A stretch of 8,082 nucleotides of DNA from Acidobacteriaceae bacterium (GCA_003166055.1 PMWR01000071.1:1-8082); one strand, 5' to 3'. Counted from the first letter of the stretch, positions 1-4,811 are shown. Notes: generated by a model from the sequence alone, not told the origin. Numbers and translations are program-made.

Positions 1-243
1 TTTTGCAAGCTAATCCTGACCAAACCCAACATCCTAATCTTCGACGAGCCCACCAACCACCTCGACTTAGAAGCCATCAACGCCCTGAACATAGCCTTGC
101 AGCGCTACGAAGGCACAGTGTTATTAGTAACTCACGACCACGACCTAATAGATGAAGTAGCCACAAGACTATGGAACTTCAAAGAAGACGGCATAGAAGA
201 CTTCCAAGGGCCCTACGCGGAATGGAAAGGCAAGCACAACTAG
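1..243 (+). CDS. ABC-F family ATPase, C-terminal fragment (5' end outside window)
   Basis: The frame is open from base 1 and ends at TAG 241-243, giving the last 80 residues. The fragment begins just before the Walker B/D-loop block (IFDEPTNHLD, residues about 13-22). It continues to the H-loop (VTHD, about residues 43-46) and ends with a short tail typical of the second ATPase domain of ABC-F proteins of the YbiT/Uup type (RLWNF..GIEDFQGPYAEW). The DEPTNHLD form is characteristic of ABC-F proteins, which are soluble, lack membrane domains and act on ribosomes rather than in transport. Walker A and the LSGGE signature would lie upstream of the window. The fragment uses many A/T-ending codons (TTA, CTA, ATA, AGA, GTA), unlike the GC-rich genes that follow. 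The family call is firm. The subfamily (translation factor or antibiotic-resistance type) cannot be decided from this end. Confidence 0.93.
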   Translation, partial: FCKLILTKPNILIFDEPTNHLDLEAINALNIALQRYEGTVLLVTHDHDLIDEVATRLWNFKEDGIEDFQGPYAEWKGKHN

Positions 244-254
244 CGAGGAATCAA

Positions 255-995
255 TCAATTCCGAAGAGCCTTCGGCGCTCGAAGGTATGCACCCGTTTCG
301 GCTGCATTCTCGATGTAGTTGCGAAGCAAGTTCATCAATGCAAGAATTTCATCGTGCAGATGGAAATACTCGTCAATGTCGATCGGAAGATTATTCCCAT
401 GCGCAACGTGGTTTCGCTTCGCCAACAGCTGATGATCGAGCATATGTGATTTCGATTCGCACTCTGACGCGGTAAAGCCCAGCGTCCGGAGAATCTCGAA
501 AAATACAGTTGAAGAGAGATTGAATTCAGTTCGGATAACAGATTTGTACGGCAATCGAGACCTTGTCTCCATCTGCGTGCGAAAGAACTGGACTATATCG
601 ACATGAGACTTGATTTTATGTGAACCCTCTGAAGAGGCAAGCATCGACCGCAACGTCACCGCCAGGAGACTGTCGGAAAGCTCAAGGTTCCTGCACCGCT
701 GCATACAAACAAATTCAAGGTACATTTCCGCCACCGACTTAACATAACCCTCCCAATGCGCATAAAGTAACGCTAATGCAGCCCTCGTAAGTGTAGATTG
801 TCTTGTTCGGTTACTGGCCGCAGCCTCAAGCAAACATTTCAGGTCTGTAAGTTCCTTACGTCGCCAACTGATTTCGCTGGAAACCGCATCGACGAGTTGT
901 TCGACCGTTCTAAGGCTCCTCTCGCGAACAACTCTCGGCCCAAGGGAATCACTCTCGGCAATCGACGGGTCGCGGTCACCCCAGAACCCGTCCAT
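255..995 (-). CDS. HEPN-domain protein, MAE_28990/MAE_18760-like, candidate RNase effector
   Basis: A 246-residue soluble protein with no membrane segment. From residue 31 it shows an alpha-helical pattern: EISWRRKELTDLK (41-53), then LYAHWEGYVK (77-86), and near the C-terminus KRNHVAHG (193-200). R194-N-H-V-A-H199 fits the RX4-6H active-site signature of HEPN ribonucleases. The LYAHWEG block with a late R..H motif resembles the MAE_28990/MAE_18760 HEPN family as I remember it; no search was run. HEPN proteins are commonly metal-independent RNases in toxin-antitoxin and abortive-infection systems. The gene overlaps the upstream DUF262 gene by 157 nt in another frame, so the two are almost certainly cotranscribed. 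The only ATG before the family-like region is at 995. The first 29 residues look non-conserved and are read through the neighbour's coding sequence, so the true start may be later. Its stop lies 11 bp from the convergent ABC-F stop. Family call moderately sure; activity inferred. Confidence 0.8.
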   Translation of the reverse strand: MDGFWGDRDPSIAESDSLGPRVVRERSLRTVEQLVDAVSSEISWRRKELTDLKCLLEAAASNRTRQSTLTRAALALLYAHWEGYVKSVAEMYLEFVCMQRCRNLELSDSLLAVTLRSMLASSEGSHKIKSHVDIVQFFRTQMETRSRLPYKSVIRTEFNLSSTVFFEILRTLGFTASECESKSHMLDHQLLAKRNHVAHGNNLPIDIDEYFHLHDEILALMNLLRNYIENAAETGAYLRAPKALRN

Positions 996-2017
996 TCCGT
1001 GTAGGTTTTATTTGACCAAATTGACCGGATTCTCCTTTGAATATAGCTATCGGAAACGGGGCCTTTAATGTTGTAACCCAACCCGAGCGCTACCACTTCA
1101 TACTGCGACAGAAGAAATCCACCTTCATGTCTGCCCTTGATCCGGTCAAAGCGCCGGAAGGCATCGTCGCCGACAGTGCGGAGCAGTGTGTCAAACGTTT
1201 GTCTGAATGCCGAGTCGATTGTTTTCTTCCGGAACGTCCGGTCCGTTGCTACTTGCCGCATCCGCTCAGTAAGGAACACTCCCACGTCTCCGACCGCCTT
1301 CAGATCGTCTACCGCCATGCGATAGAAAACGACAAACCGAAGCACCAATTCAAGATCGTAAGCTTCTTCAATCGGTCTATCGCTGAGCGAGATGCACTCC
1401 TTAAATGGCTCGTAGTCAGCAAGTTCTCGCAGCCAGCCGTAGAACTCACGATTTATCATCACAAGAATGCAATTTCGAACTTCCTGGGGACTCAGCTGCG
1501 ACCCCCCGGTGTTCAGCCTTTGAAAGAGATCGTATTTTGCTGTTTCATCACTTTCCCGAAGAATAATGCTGGCCGAAATCTTCGAACGCTTGATTATGAG
1601 CCGAGCGTCCGCCGGCAGCGATTTCTGCTCGTTCTTGGGATCCTCCCAAACCTTGCCCCTCAACGACGGCAAGTACTTAGTTTCCCCGAGCACAAGGGGA
1701 TCAACTTTTTCCCCATCTTCATCCTTAAGGACCCCCAAGAGTTGATAGATCGTGGAGAGTCGCTGCAAACCATCAACAACATCCCAAACACCATCCGCCC
1801 GCTGGCTCACGAAGATTGGCGGTATTGGAATCCCAAGCAAGAGAGACTCAATTAGATTGGTTTTTTGTGCCTCAGACCAGCGATAAAATCGCTGGAATTC
1901 AGGATGGATGTCGATTTCATCAGCTTCGTAGAGGCTGAGCCACTCACCAACCGACATCGGATATCCATCTGTGCGGATCTCCTTACGCCGCGCGCTAATC
2001 TCGTCCGCAAGAGCCAT
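839..2017 (-). CDS. DUF262 domain protein (ParB-like / GmrSD N-terminal type)
   Basis: A 392-residue protein. The ATG at 2017 is chosen over the longer frame because GAGG lies just upstream, and because the longer frame would run through an intergenic palindrome. The DUF262 core is clear: HPEFQRFYRW (38-47), LGIPIPPIFV (61-70), DVVDGLQRLSTIY (79-91, the D-G-x-Q-R motif) and FQRLNTGG..LSPQEVRN (165-182). DUF262 is a ParB/sulfiredoxin-like fold that binds and hydrolyses nucleotides in GmrSD-type restriction proteins and related anti-phage proteins. The C-terminal half is helical and ends with TGSGVTATRRLPRVIPLGRELF (343-364), which looks like a natural family terminus. The last 28 residues are a divergent tail that overlaps the HEPN gene. 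I see no HNH/DUF1524 nuclease motif. Acting with the downstream HEPN protein in defence is an inference from the gene pair. Confidence 0.88.
   Translation of the reverse strand: MALADEISARRKEIRTDGYPMSVGEWLSLYEADEIDIHPEFQRFYRWSEAQKTNLIESLLLGIPIPPIFVSQRADGVWDVVDGLQRLSTIYQLLGVLKDEDGEKVDPLVLGETKYLPSLRGKVWEDPKNEQKSLPADARLIIKRSKISASIILRESDETAKYDLFQRLNTGGSQLSPQEVRNCILVMINREFYGWLRELADYEPFKECISLSDRPIEEAYDLELVLRFVVFYRMAVDDLKAVGDVGVFLTERMRQVATDRTFRKKTIDSAFRQTFDTLLRTVGDDAFRRFDRIKGRHEGGFLLSQYEVVALGLGYNIKGPVSDSYIQRRIRSIWSNKTYTEWTGSGVTATRRLPRVIPLGRELFARGALERSNNSSMRFPAKSVGDVRNLQT
916..923 (-). promoter_or_regulatory. Internal Shine-Dalgarno-like GAGAGGAG inside the DUF262/HEPN overlap
   Basis: On the minus strand GAGAGGAG (923-916) is followed after exactly 7 nt by the HEPN-frame codon 30, ACG (908-906). 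That codon is one transition away from ATG and sits where the family-like HEPN sequence appears to begin (TVEQLVDAV). There is no ATG, GTG or TTG in the HEPN frame between 995 and this point. The site may be the ancestral or still-used translation signal for the HEPN gene. Alternatively it is a chance purine run within coding sequence. Confidence 0.35.
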
Positions 2018-2075
2018 GCCGCCTCGATTCGTTAAGAACGAATTATAACCCCGAAAATCAGATGGCCCCAGGTGG

Positions 2076-2104
2076 CCCAGGTCTCCCCTTTGAGGAGACC
2101 TGGG
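2076..2104. repeat. Palindromic intergenic repeat (REP-like hairpin)
   Basis: A perfect 11-bp inverted repeat, CCCAGGTCTCC (2076-2086) with GGAGACCTGGG (2094-2104), around the loop CCTTTGA. The same core (CCAGG, then CCTTTGAG, then CCTGGGATT or CCCGGGATT) recurs near 2745, 4225 and 7264, so this belongs to a dispersed family. There is no T-tract on either side, so I do not call a terminator. It fills the gap between the DUF262 start and the stop of the upstream membrane protein. Confidence 0.75.
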
Positions 2105-2200
2105 ATTCCGCAGTGTCCGCGGGACCGGGAGCGGCAACGCAACGCCCAGTGCCCCTCCCATGCGTGTCTTCCAAAACTCCAAGCACGGCTCAGCACCCAG

Positions 2201-2659
2201 TTATCCCCTCCGTTCTGGATCGGTTGGCGAATTGCCCCGCGAAGAAGAGACGCTCTTGGCAATTGTAAAGCCAGAAATGCCAGAAAGAATCGGCAGCCCC
2301 GCCTCCGCCGAAATGGATCGTGTTAGCAATAAGATAGAGAGCACGACGATTATGAGAACGGCGACAATAATCTGCCCATAGCTCGTCCAAAACTCGTTCC
2401 GCCGCTGAAGCTGTTCTGTGTAGGCGTCTATCAGCGGTCGGATAACAGGCTGCCCTGGCTCATGCAGCCAGCGTTCGACGAGTCTGAACCAAAGCCCGTC
2501 GAAATCTTCGAACGAGCGACGGAGCCGGCCACGGTAAATGAAAACGCCAAACGCAGCAATTCCCCCGAGCACAATTAGGCCAATGATGCCAACCAGTAAG
2601 CAGACATAGATGACAGATGCGCTGGTTAGCAGCGTCGGCGTGGCCTGGATCGGTGACAT
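2201..2659 (-). CDS. Small two-helix membrane protein, unknown function
   Basis: A 152-residue protein. The start at 2659 is supported by GGAGG 7 nt upstream; a longer frame to 2719 lacks such a site. Residues about 13-43 form a long hydrophobic segment (VIYVCLLVGIIGLIVL and onward). A charged central part follows (RGRLRRSFEDFDGLWFRLVERWL), containing EQLQRRNEFW. A second hydrophobic segment (IIVAVLIIVVLSILLL) lies near residue 100. The tail AEAGLPILSGISGFTIAKS is weakly hydrophobic and resembles tails of small uncharacterised bacterial and phage membrane proteins. I do not recognise the family. It lies upstream of the DUF262/HEPN pair on the same strand, separated by a palindromic repeat of about 180 bp. 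It could be part of that system, but the spacing argues for a separate unit. Confidence 0.75.
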   Translation of the reverse strand: MSPIQATPTLLTSASVIYVCLLVGIIGLIVLGGIAAFGVFIYRGRLRRSFEDFDGLWFRLVERWLHEPGQPVIRPLIDAYTEQLQRRNEFWTSYGQIIVAVLIIVVLSILLLTRSISAEAGLPILSGISGFTIAKSVSSSRGNSPTDPERRG

Positions 2660-2741
2660 AGAGCATCCTCCGTCGATTCCCTCGTACTCATGACCTGACC
2701 TTAGGACTTCAGACAACAATATACATCCTCAAATCGGCGGG

Positions 2742-2781
2742 TGGCGGGCGGCCCAGGCCTCGCCTTTGAGACCCGGGATTC
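2742..2781. repeat. Degenerate copy of the CCAGG/CCTTTGAG/GGGATTC intergenic repeat
   Basis: It contains GGCGGCCCAGGCCTCGCC followed by TTTGAGACCCGGGATTC. This matches the core of the 2067-2108 repeat and the ends of the two long copies near 4225 and 7264. The inverted arms are imperfect (CCCAGG with CCCGGG). It lies immediately downstream of the antitoxin remnant on that gene's strand. Confidence 0.6.
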
Positions 2782-2790
2782 AAACTCCCC

Positions 2791-2981
2791 TCAACCCGCC
2801 ACATCCCTCTTCGTAGTCCACTGCACCCCCAGCGCCTTCATCACCGCCAGCGGAGTCTTCAGCGTCGGATTCCCCTTCTCACTGAACGACCGATAAAGCC
2901 GCTCCCGTGACAGCCCCGTCTGCCCGGCAATCCGCGCCATCCCTTAGCCCGCGAGACCACCCCCAACGCCTGCGAGATGCG
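2791..2981 (-). pseudogene. Frameshifted, 5'-truncated HTH antitoxin (HigA-like addiction-module antidote)
   Basis: From ATG 2940 the minus strand encodes 49 residues: MARIAGQTGLSRERLYRSF, then SEKGNPTLKTPLAVMKALGV and WTTKRDVAG. This is the C-terminal HTH part of the small antidote family whose members carry a GLSRE.LY.(A/S)L...GNP pattern. Just upstream, shifted by one frame, 2981-2943 reads RISQALGVVSRAKG, which is exactly what precedes 'MARIA' in such proteins (A-L-G-x-x-x-R-A-K-G-M). One missing G in the CCC run at 2941-2943 (GCTAAGGG then ATGG) accounts for the shift. An in-frame TAA lies directly before the ATG. The N-terminal half, normally about 30-40 more residues, is replaced by palindromic repeat sequence, and no HigB-type toxin is adjacent. 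Most likely a dead antitoxin. A short HTH peptide starting at 2940 could still be made. Confidence 0.75.
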
Positions 2982-2999
2982 GGAGACCGGGAGCGGTAG

Positions 3000-3055
3000 G
3001 CCGGGGATTCATCCCCGGCAATACGACGGCCTCACCGGAGCGGGGTTTTAACCCC
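3000..3055. repeat. Pair of palindromic repeats
   Basis: Two inverted repeats lie 22 bp apart. GCCGGGG-ATTCAT-CCCCGGC is at 3000-3019 (7-bp arms, extendable to 9). GGGGTT-TT-AACCCC is at 3042-3055. They look like REP-type elements rather than terminators, because neither is followed by a T-run. They sit between the relE-type stop and the truncated 5' end of the antitoxin remnant, where they may have replaced its start. Confidence 0.65.
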
Positions 3056-3109
3056 TGCGGTATGCTCTATTCTTTGAAATTTCGAATTCCTGCCAGGCGA
3101 CGCACTATC

Positions 3110-3379
3110 TTATTTGTAAACTTCGCGCCGGTTCCCAACCCGTACGACTTGAACAATCAGCTTTGCATCTTGTATTTCGGCGATGATTCGGTAGTCCCCG
3201 ACCCTGTATTTCCAGTAGTCGCCCAGCTTCGAGCCAGTAAGTGCTTCGCCAATGCTGCGCGGATTGTCCAGTTTCGCAACTCGTCCGCCCATGAACTGAA
3301 TGATGCGTTGCGCAATTTGCCTATCGAGCTTGGCGATTTCCTTTGCTGCATCTTTGCCGTATTCAACCCCCCAGGCCAT
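3110..3379 (-). CDS. relE: RelE-type mRNA interferase toxin
   Basis: An 89-residue basic protein of typical RelE/ParE length. The C-terminal half carries the family pattern: NPRSIGEALTG (39-49), then KLGDYWKYRVGDYRIIAEI (51-69), then VVRVGNRREVYK (78-89). Candidate active-site residues by analogy with RelE are K51/K57, R64, R84 and Y88. RelE toxins cleave mRNA in the ribosomal A site; ParE relatives instead inhibit gyrase. The YR(V)GDYR...VGHR.EVY-like ending favours RelE. The ATG overlaps the 3' end of the upstream antitoxin gene by 17 nt, so translation is probably coupled. All expected key residues are present and the frame is intact, so it should be functional. Confidence 0.9.
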   Translation of the reverse strand: MAWGVEYGKDAAKEIAKLDRQIAQRIIQFMGGRVAKLDNPRSIGEALTGSKLGDYWKYRVGDYRIIAEIQDAKLIVQVVRVGNRREVYK

Positions 3380-3596
3380 ATCGTTTTTCCATTTCTTCCT
3401 GGGTGTAGGTCCTGCTCCGTCCCGCCCTCAGAGCAAGCGTCCGCGCCTCGGCCAGATACAAATCCTCCAGGTCGGCCAGCTTTTCACTGATGGCTTCAAC
3501 CATGTAATACGTCTTGCTCCGTCCCGTAGCCTTTGCCAACTTTTCGAGGCGAGTCTTCAGGTCCTCCGGCAACCGAATTGAGACAGCAGATCCCAT
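3363..3596 (-). CDS. RelB/CopG-type ribbon-helix-helix antitoxin
   Basis: A 77-residue protein. The start at 3596 is chosen because GGGAGG lies 8 nt upstream and the family-like strand AVSIRLPE begins four residues in; a frame to 3620 adds only eight unsupported residues. Residues 4-11 form the DNA-binding beta-strand. DLKTRLEKLAKATGRSK and TYYMVEAISEKLADLEDLYL follow as the two helices of a ribbon-helix-helix fold. The C-terminal 25 residues (RAGRSRTYTQEEMEKRYGLGG) would wrap the toxin. The antitoxin gene comes first, overlaps the toxin by 17 nt, and is preceded by paired dyads that could be its operators, as expected for autoregulation. Confidence 0.9.
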   Translation of the reverse strand: MGSAVSIRLPEDLKTRLEKLAKATGRSKTYYMVEAISEKLADLEDLYLAEARTLALRAGRSRTYTQEEMEKRYGLGG

Positions 3597-3611
3597 TTGC
3601 AAACCTCCCGC

Positions 3612-3687
3612 ACTTGGCAATACAAGTATCGCACGAAGGGCGAAAAGCCCATCATGAACGTCTTACCCTTCTTGTAACCATTGCAAG
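3612..3687. promoter_or_regulatory. Candidate operator region of the RelB/RelE-type pair, two CTTG..CAAG dyads
   Basis: Upstream of the antitoxin gene there are two inverted repeats. ACTTG-GCAATA-CAAGT is at 3612-3627, about 16 bp before the start codon. CTTGTAA-CCA-TTGCAAG is at 3671-3687 (7-bp arms with one G-T pair). A third small dyad, GGGC-GAAAA-GCCC, lies between them at 3638-3650. Ribbon-helix-helix antitoxins usually bind paired short dyads near their promoter. No strong -35/-10 pair is obvious on the minus strand. Confidence 0.4.
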
Positions 3688-3768
3688 AATGGCATAATCA
3701 ACCGATGTCTTCGACGGTTGGATTTCTCGATCAAGAGTCCCTGAGCCGCGCGGACACCCGTTGATCCC

Positions 3769-4188
3769 TCATCCCAGCGACTCAATATAAGCCGCGAAGC
3801 ATTCGTTATACAGCGCCCCCGGCCGCCGCTCCTGAATCCTTCTCACGATCTCAGGCCCCGACATACCAAGCTTGTGAAGAATCACCCCAGCCACCAGTGC
3901 CGACCGGTTGAAACCCATGCCGCAATGAGCCAACACACAGTGTCGCGAAGCGACCAAACTGGCGCCCAGGTTTCCGAGCGCGTGTAACTTGTCCAGATTC
4001 GGTAAATCCTCGTCAAATATCGGGAAATAGATATAGAGGCACCGATCGGGAAGTGTCGGCACGCCACTGTCAATGTCGCCATCAACATCGATGACCGTAT
4101 CGACGCATCGGCAAGCCAACGCGCCCCAGTCAGTTATCGCCGGCGAGATAAAAAGCAGCGATTCATCGTCAACCTGAAACAGCTCCAT
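3769..4188 (-). CDS. Dual-specificity-type protein phosphatase (cysteine-based)
   Basis: A 139-residue soluble protein. The cysteine phosphatase signature HCX5R is complete: LAHCGMGFNRSALVAGVIL (86-104), with nucleophile C89 and phosphate-binding R95. The preceding FPIFDEDLPN (55-64) supplies a candidate general acid, D59 or D61. The VIDVDGD segment (33-39) is the usual strand and turn before it. The C-terminus LGMSGPEIVRRIQERRPGAL (107-126) matches the helix after the P-loop, where these enzymes carry a 'R..RP.A' ending. It likely dephosphorylates proteins, phosphoinositides or RNA 5' ends in the cytoplasm; the substrate cannot be told. The Shine-Dalgarno is weak. It stands alone, 170 bp from the antitoxin gene downstream and divergent from the pilin genes. 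Confidence 0.88.
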   Translation of the reverse strand: MELFQVDDESLLFISPAITDWGALACRCVDTVIDVDGDIDSGVPTLPDRCLYIYFPIFDEDLPNLDKLHALGNLGASLVASRHCVLAHCGMGFNRSALVAGVILHKLGMSGPEIVRRIQERRPGALYNECFAAYIESLG

Positions 4189-4224
4189 TGCGCCAGATTA
4201 TCAAAATTCCGGCGGCGACGGGCG

Positions 4225-4477
4225 GTCCAGGTCCCCAGCCCGCCGCAAACACAAATCTGGGTGCCCCAGAGCCGGGGTCCCCGCGGACAGGCGGGTACCC
4301 TTTGGGTGGTCCGTGGGGTGGAGAGCCTGTCCTGAGCTTGCCGAAGGATCTCGCCTTTGAGACCTGGGATTGGAAGCCGCTCAATCTCAACCACCGTGCC
4401 AAATCCGCGCTTGGAGCGGATTGACACCGATGCGGCAATGCCGCATCCTCATTCCCTGGCCACTCAATTGAAAAGGC
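4225..4477. repeat. Long dispersed intergenic repeat, copy 1
   Basis: It aligns over most of its length with 7264-7461 in the same orientation. Shared blocks are CCGCAAACACAAATC(T/C)GGGTG, GTGCCCCAGAG, TTTGAGACCTGGGATTGG, AAGCCGCTCAA and ATGCGGCAATGCCGCA. Internal palindromes include AATCCGC-GCTTGGA-GCGGATT and ATGCGGCA-A-TGCCGCAT (4430-4446). The block CCTGTCCTGAGCTTGCCGAA (4326-4345) is a REP-like motif seen in many bacteria. Coding is unlikely: frames across it encode only low-complexity Pro/Arg-rich peptides. Confidence 0.85.
4272..4325. repeat. 54-nt nested segment within repeat copy 1, flanked by AGAG
   Basis: Copy 2 runs GTGCCCCAGAG directly into CCTGCCCTGAG. In copy 1 these two blocks are separated by 54 nt, and AGAG occurs at both edges (4268-4271 and 4322-4325). 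The segment contains CGGGG-T-CCCCG, GGGTACCC and a GGAC...GTCC pair. It looks like a small palindromic element inserted with a 4-bp duplication, or a segment deleted from copy 2. Confidence 0.5.
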
Positions 4478-4520
4478 GGGTGGCCCACCCTCCAACTGCC
4501 CACACAACTGTGGGTGGCCA
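4478..4520. repeat. Short palindromes after repeat copy 1
   Basis: GGGTGG-C-CCACCC (4478-4490) and CCCACA-CAAC-TGTGGG (4499-4514) are consecutive inverted repeats. They share the GGGTGGCC motif, which recurs at 4512-4519. They look like another REP-type unit lying between the long repeat and the sigma-54-like promoter. Apart from these and the listed promoter and leader elements, 4189-4811 contains no gene that I can support. Confidence 0.5.
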
Positions 4521-4572
4521 TTCTCTGCGCCTCTTCTTCATCAAAATTTTCCTTCCCCCTCGGGTTGGAGTT

Positions 4573-4588
4573 TGGCCCTCAAATTGCT
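4573..4588 (+). promoter_or_regulatory. Sigma-54 (RpoN) -24/-12 promoter upstream of the pilin module
   Basis: TGGCCCTCAAATTGCT matches the RpoN consensus TGGCACG-N4-TTGC(A/T). GG and GC have exactly the required spacing, and TTGC is perfect. Transcription would start near 4598-4600, leaving a leader of about 210 nt before the first pilin gene. ATCAA-AATT-TT at 4540-4550, just upstream, weakly resembles an IHF site. RpoN control would need an enhancer-binding activator; none is encoded in the window. Confidence 0.65.
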
Positions 4589-4612
4589 CATAGCACTATT
4601 GGAGAGGGCTGT

Positions 4613-4691
4613 CTGATCCTAAAGGGTCAGTGCGTACGAATGGAATGGACGTAAGCTTATACAAGGTACAAAAGGCGTTTGCCTTTCGTAC
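4613..4691 (+). other. Two hairpins in the predicted 5' leader of the pilin mRNA
   Basis: Hairpin 1 is CTGATCC-TAAA-GGGTCAG (4613-4630), a 7-bp stem with one G-U pair. Hairpin 2 is GTAC-A-AAAGGC-GTTT-GCCTTT-C-GTAC (4666-4691), 10 paired bases with one internal mismatch. Neither is followed by a T-run, so they are not called terminators. They could stabilise the mRNA or bind a regulator. I do not recognise a known riboswitch. Confidence 0.4.
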
Positions 4692-4811
4692 TCAATGGGT
4701 GTTCCTGGTCGCGGTTGCGCGGAAATTGGAACCCAGGCAGCGGAGCCTCAACCCACTTCGACAACCCGAGTTTCCTGACGCCGAGCTCAGGTTCTCAGGG
4801 GGAAAGTGCAC

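Noticed and set aside
1037..1855. 272-codon open frame on the plus strand
   Set aside because: It is antisense to the DUF262 coding sequence, has no ribosome binding site and encodes no recognisable family. It is a shadow of a well-supported gene.
2076..2104. Intrinsic terminator
   Set aside because: The stem is perfect but no T-run follows on either strand, and the core recurs at other intergenic sites, so it is called a repeat.
2018..2182. Longer N-terminus for the DUF262 protein (start at 2182)
   Set aside because: The extra 55 residues are read through the palindromic repeat and are Pro/Arg/Gly-rich. GAGG upstream of 2017 and the family-like start favour the shorter form.
3673..3699. 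Plus-strand sigma-70-like promoter (TTGTAA, 15 nt, CATAAT)
   Set aside because: Spacing is short and no plus-strand gene follows. The sequence is better explained as part of the dyad upstream of the antitoxin gene.
4188..4593. Possible genes in the divergent intergenic region
   Set aside because: All frames there cross repeat palindromes and give low-complexity peptides. None has a convincing start.
4600..4811. Cyclic-di-GMP or other known riboswitch in the pilin leader
   Set aside because: The hairpins lack conserved bases of the riboswitch classes I can recall. Only unassigned hairpins can be supported.
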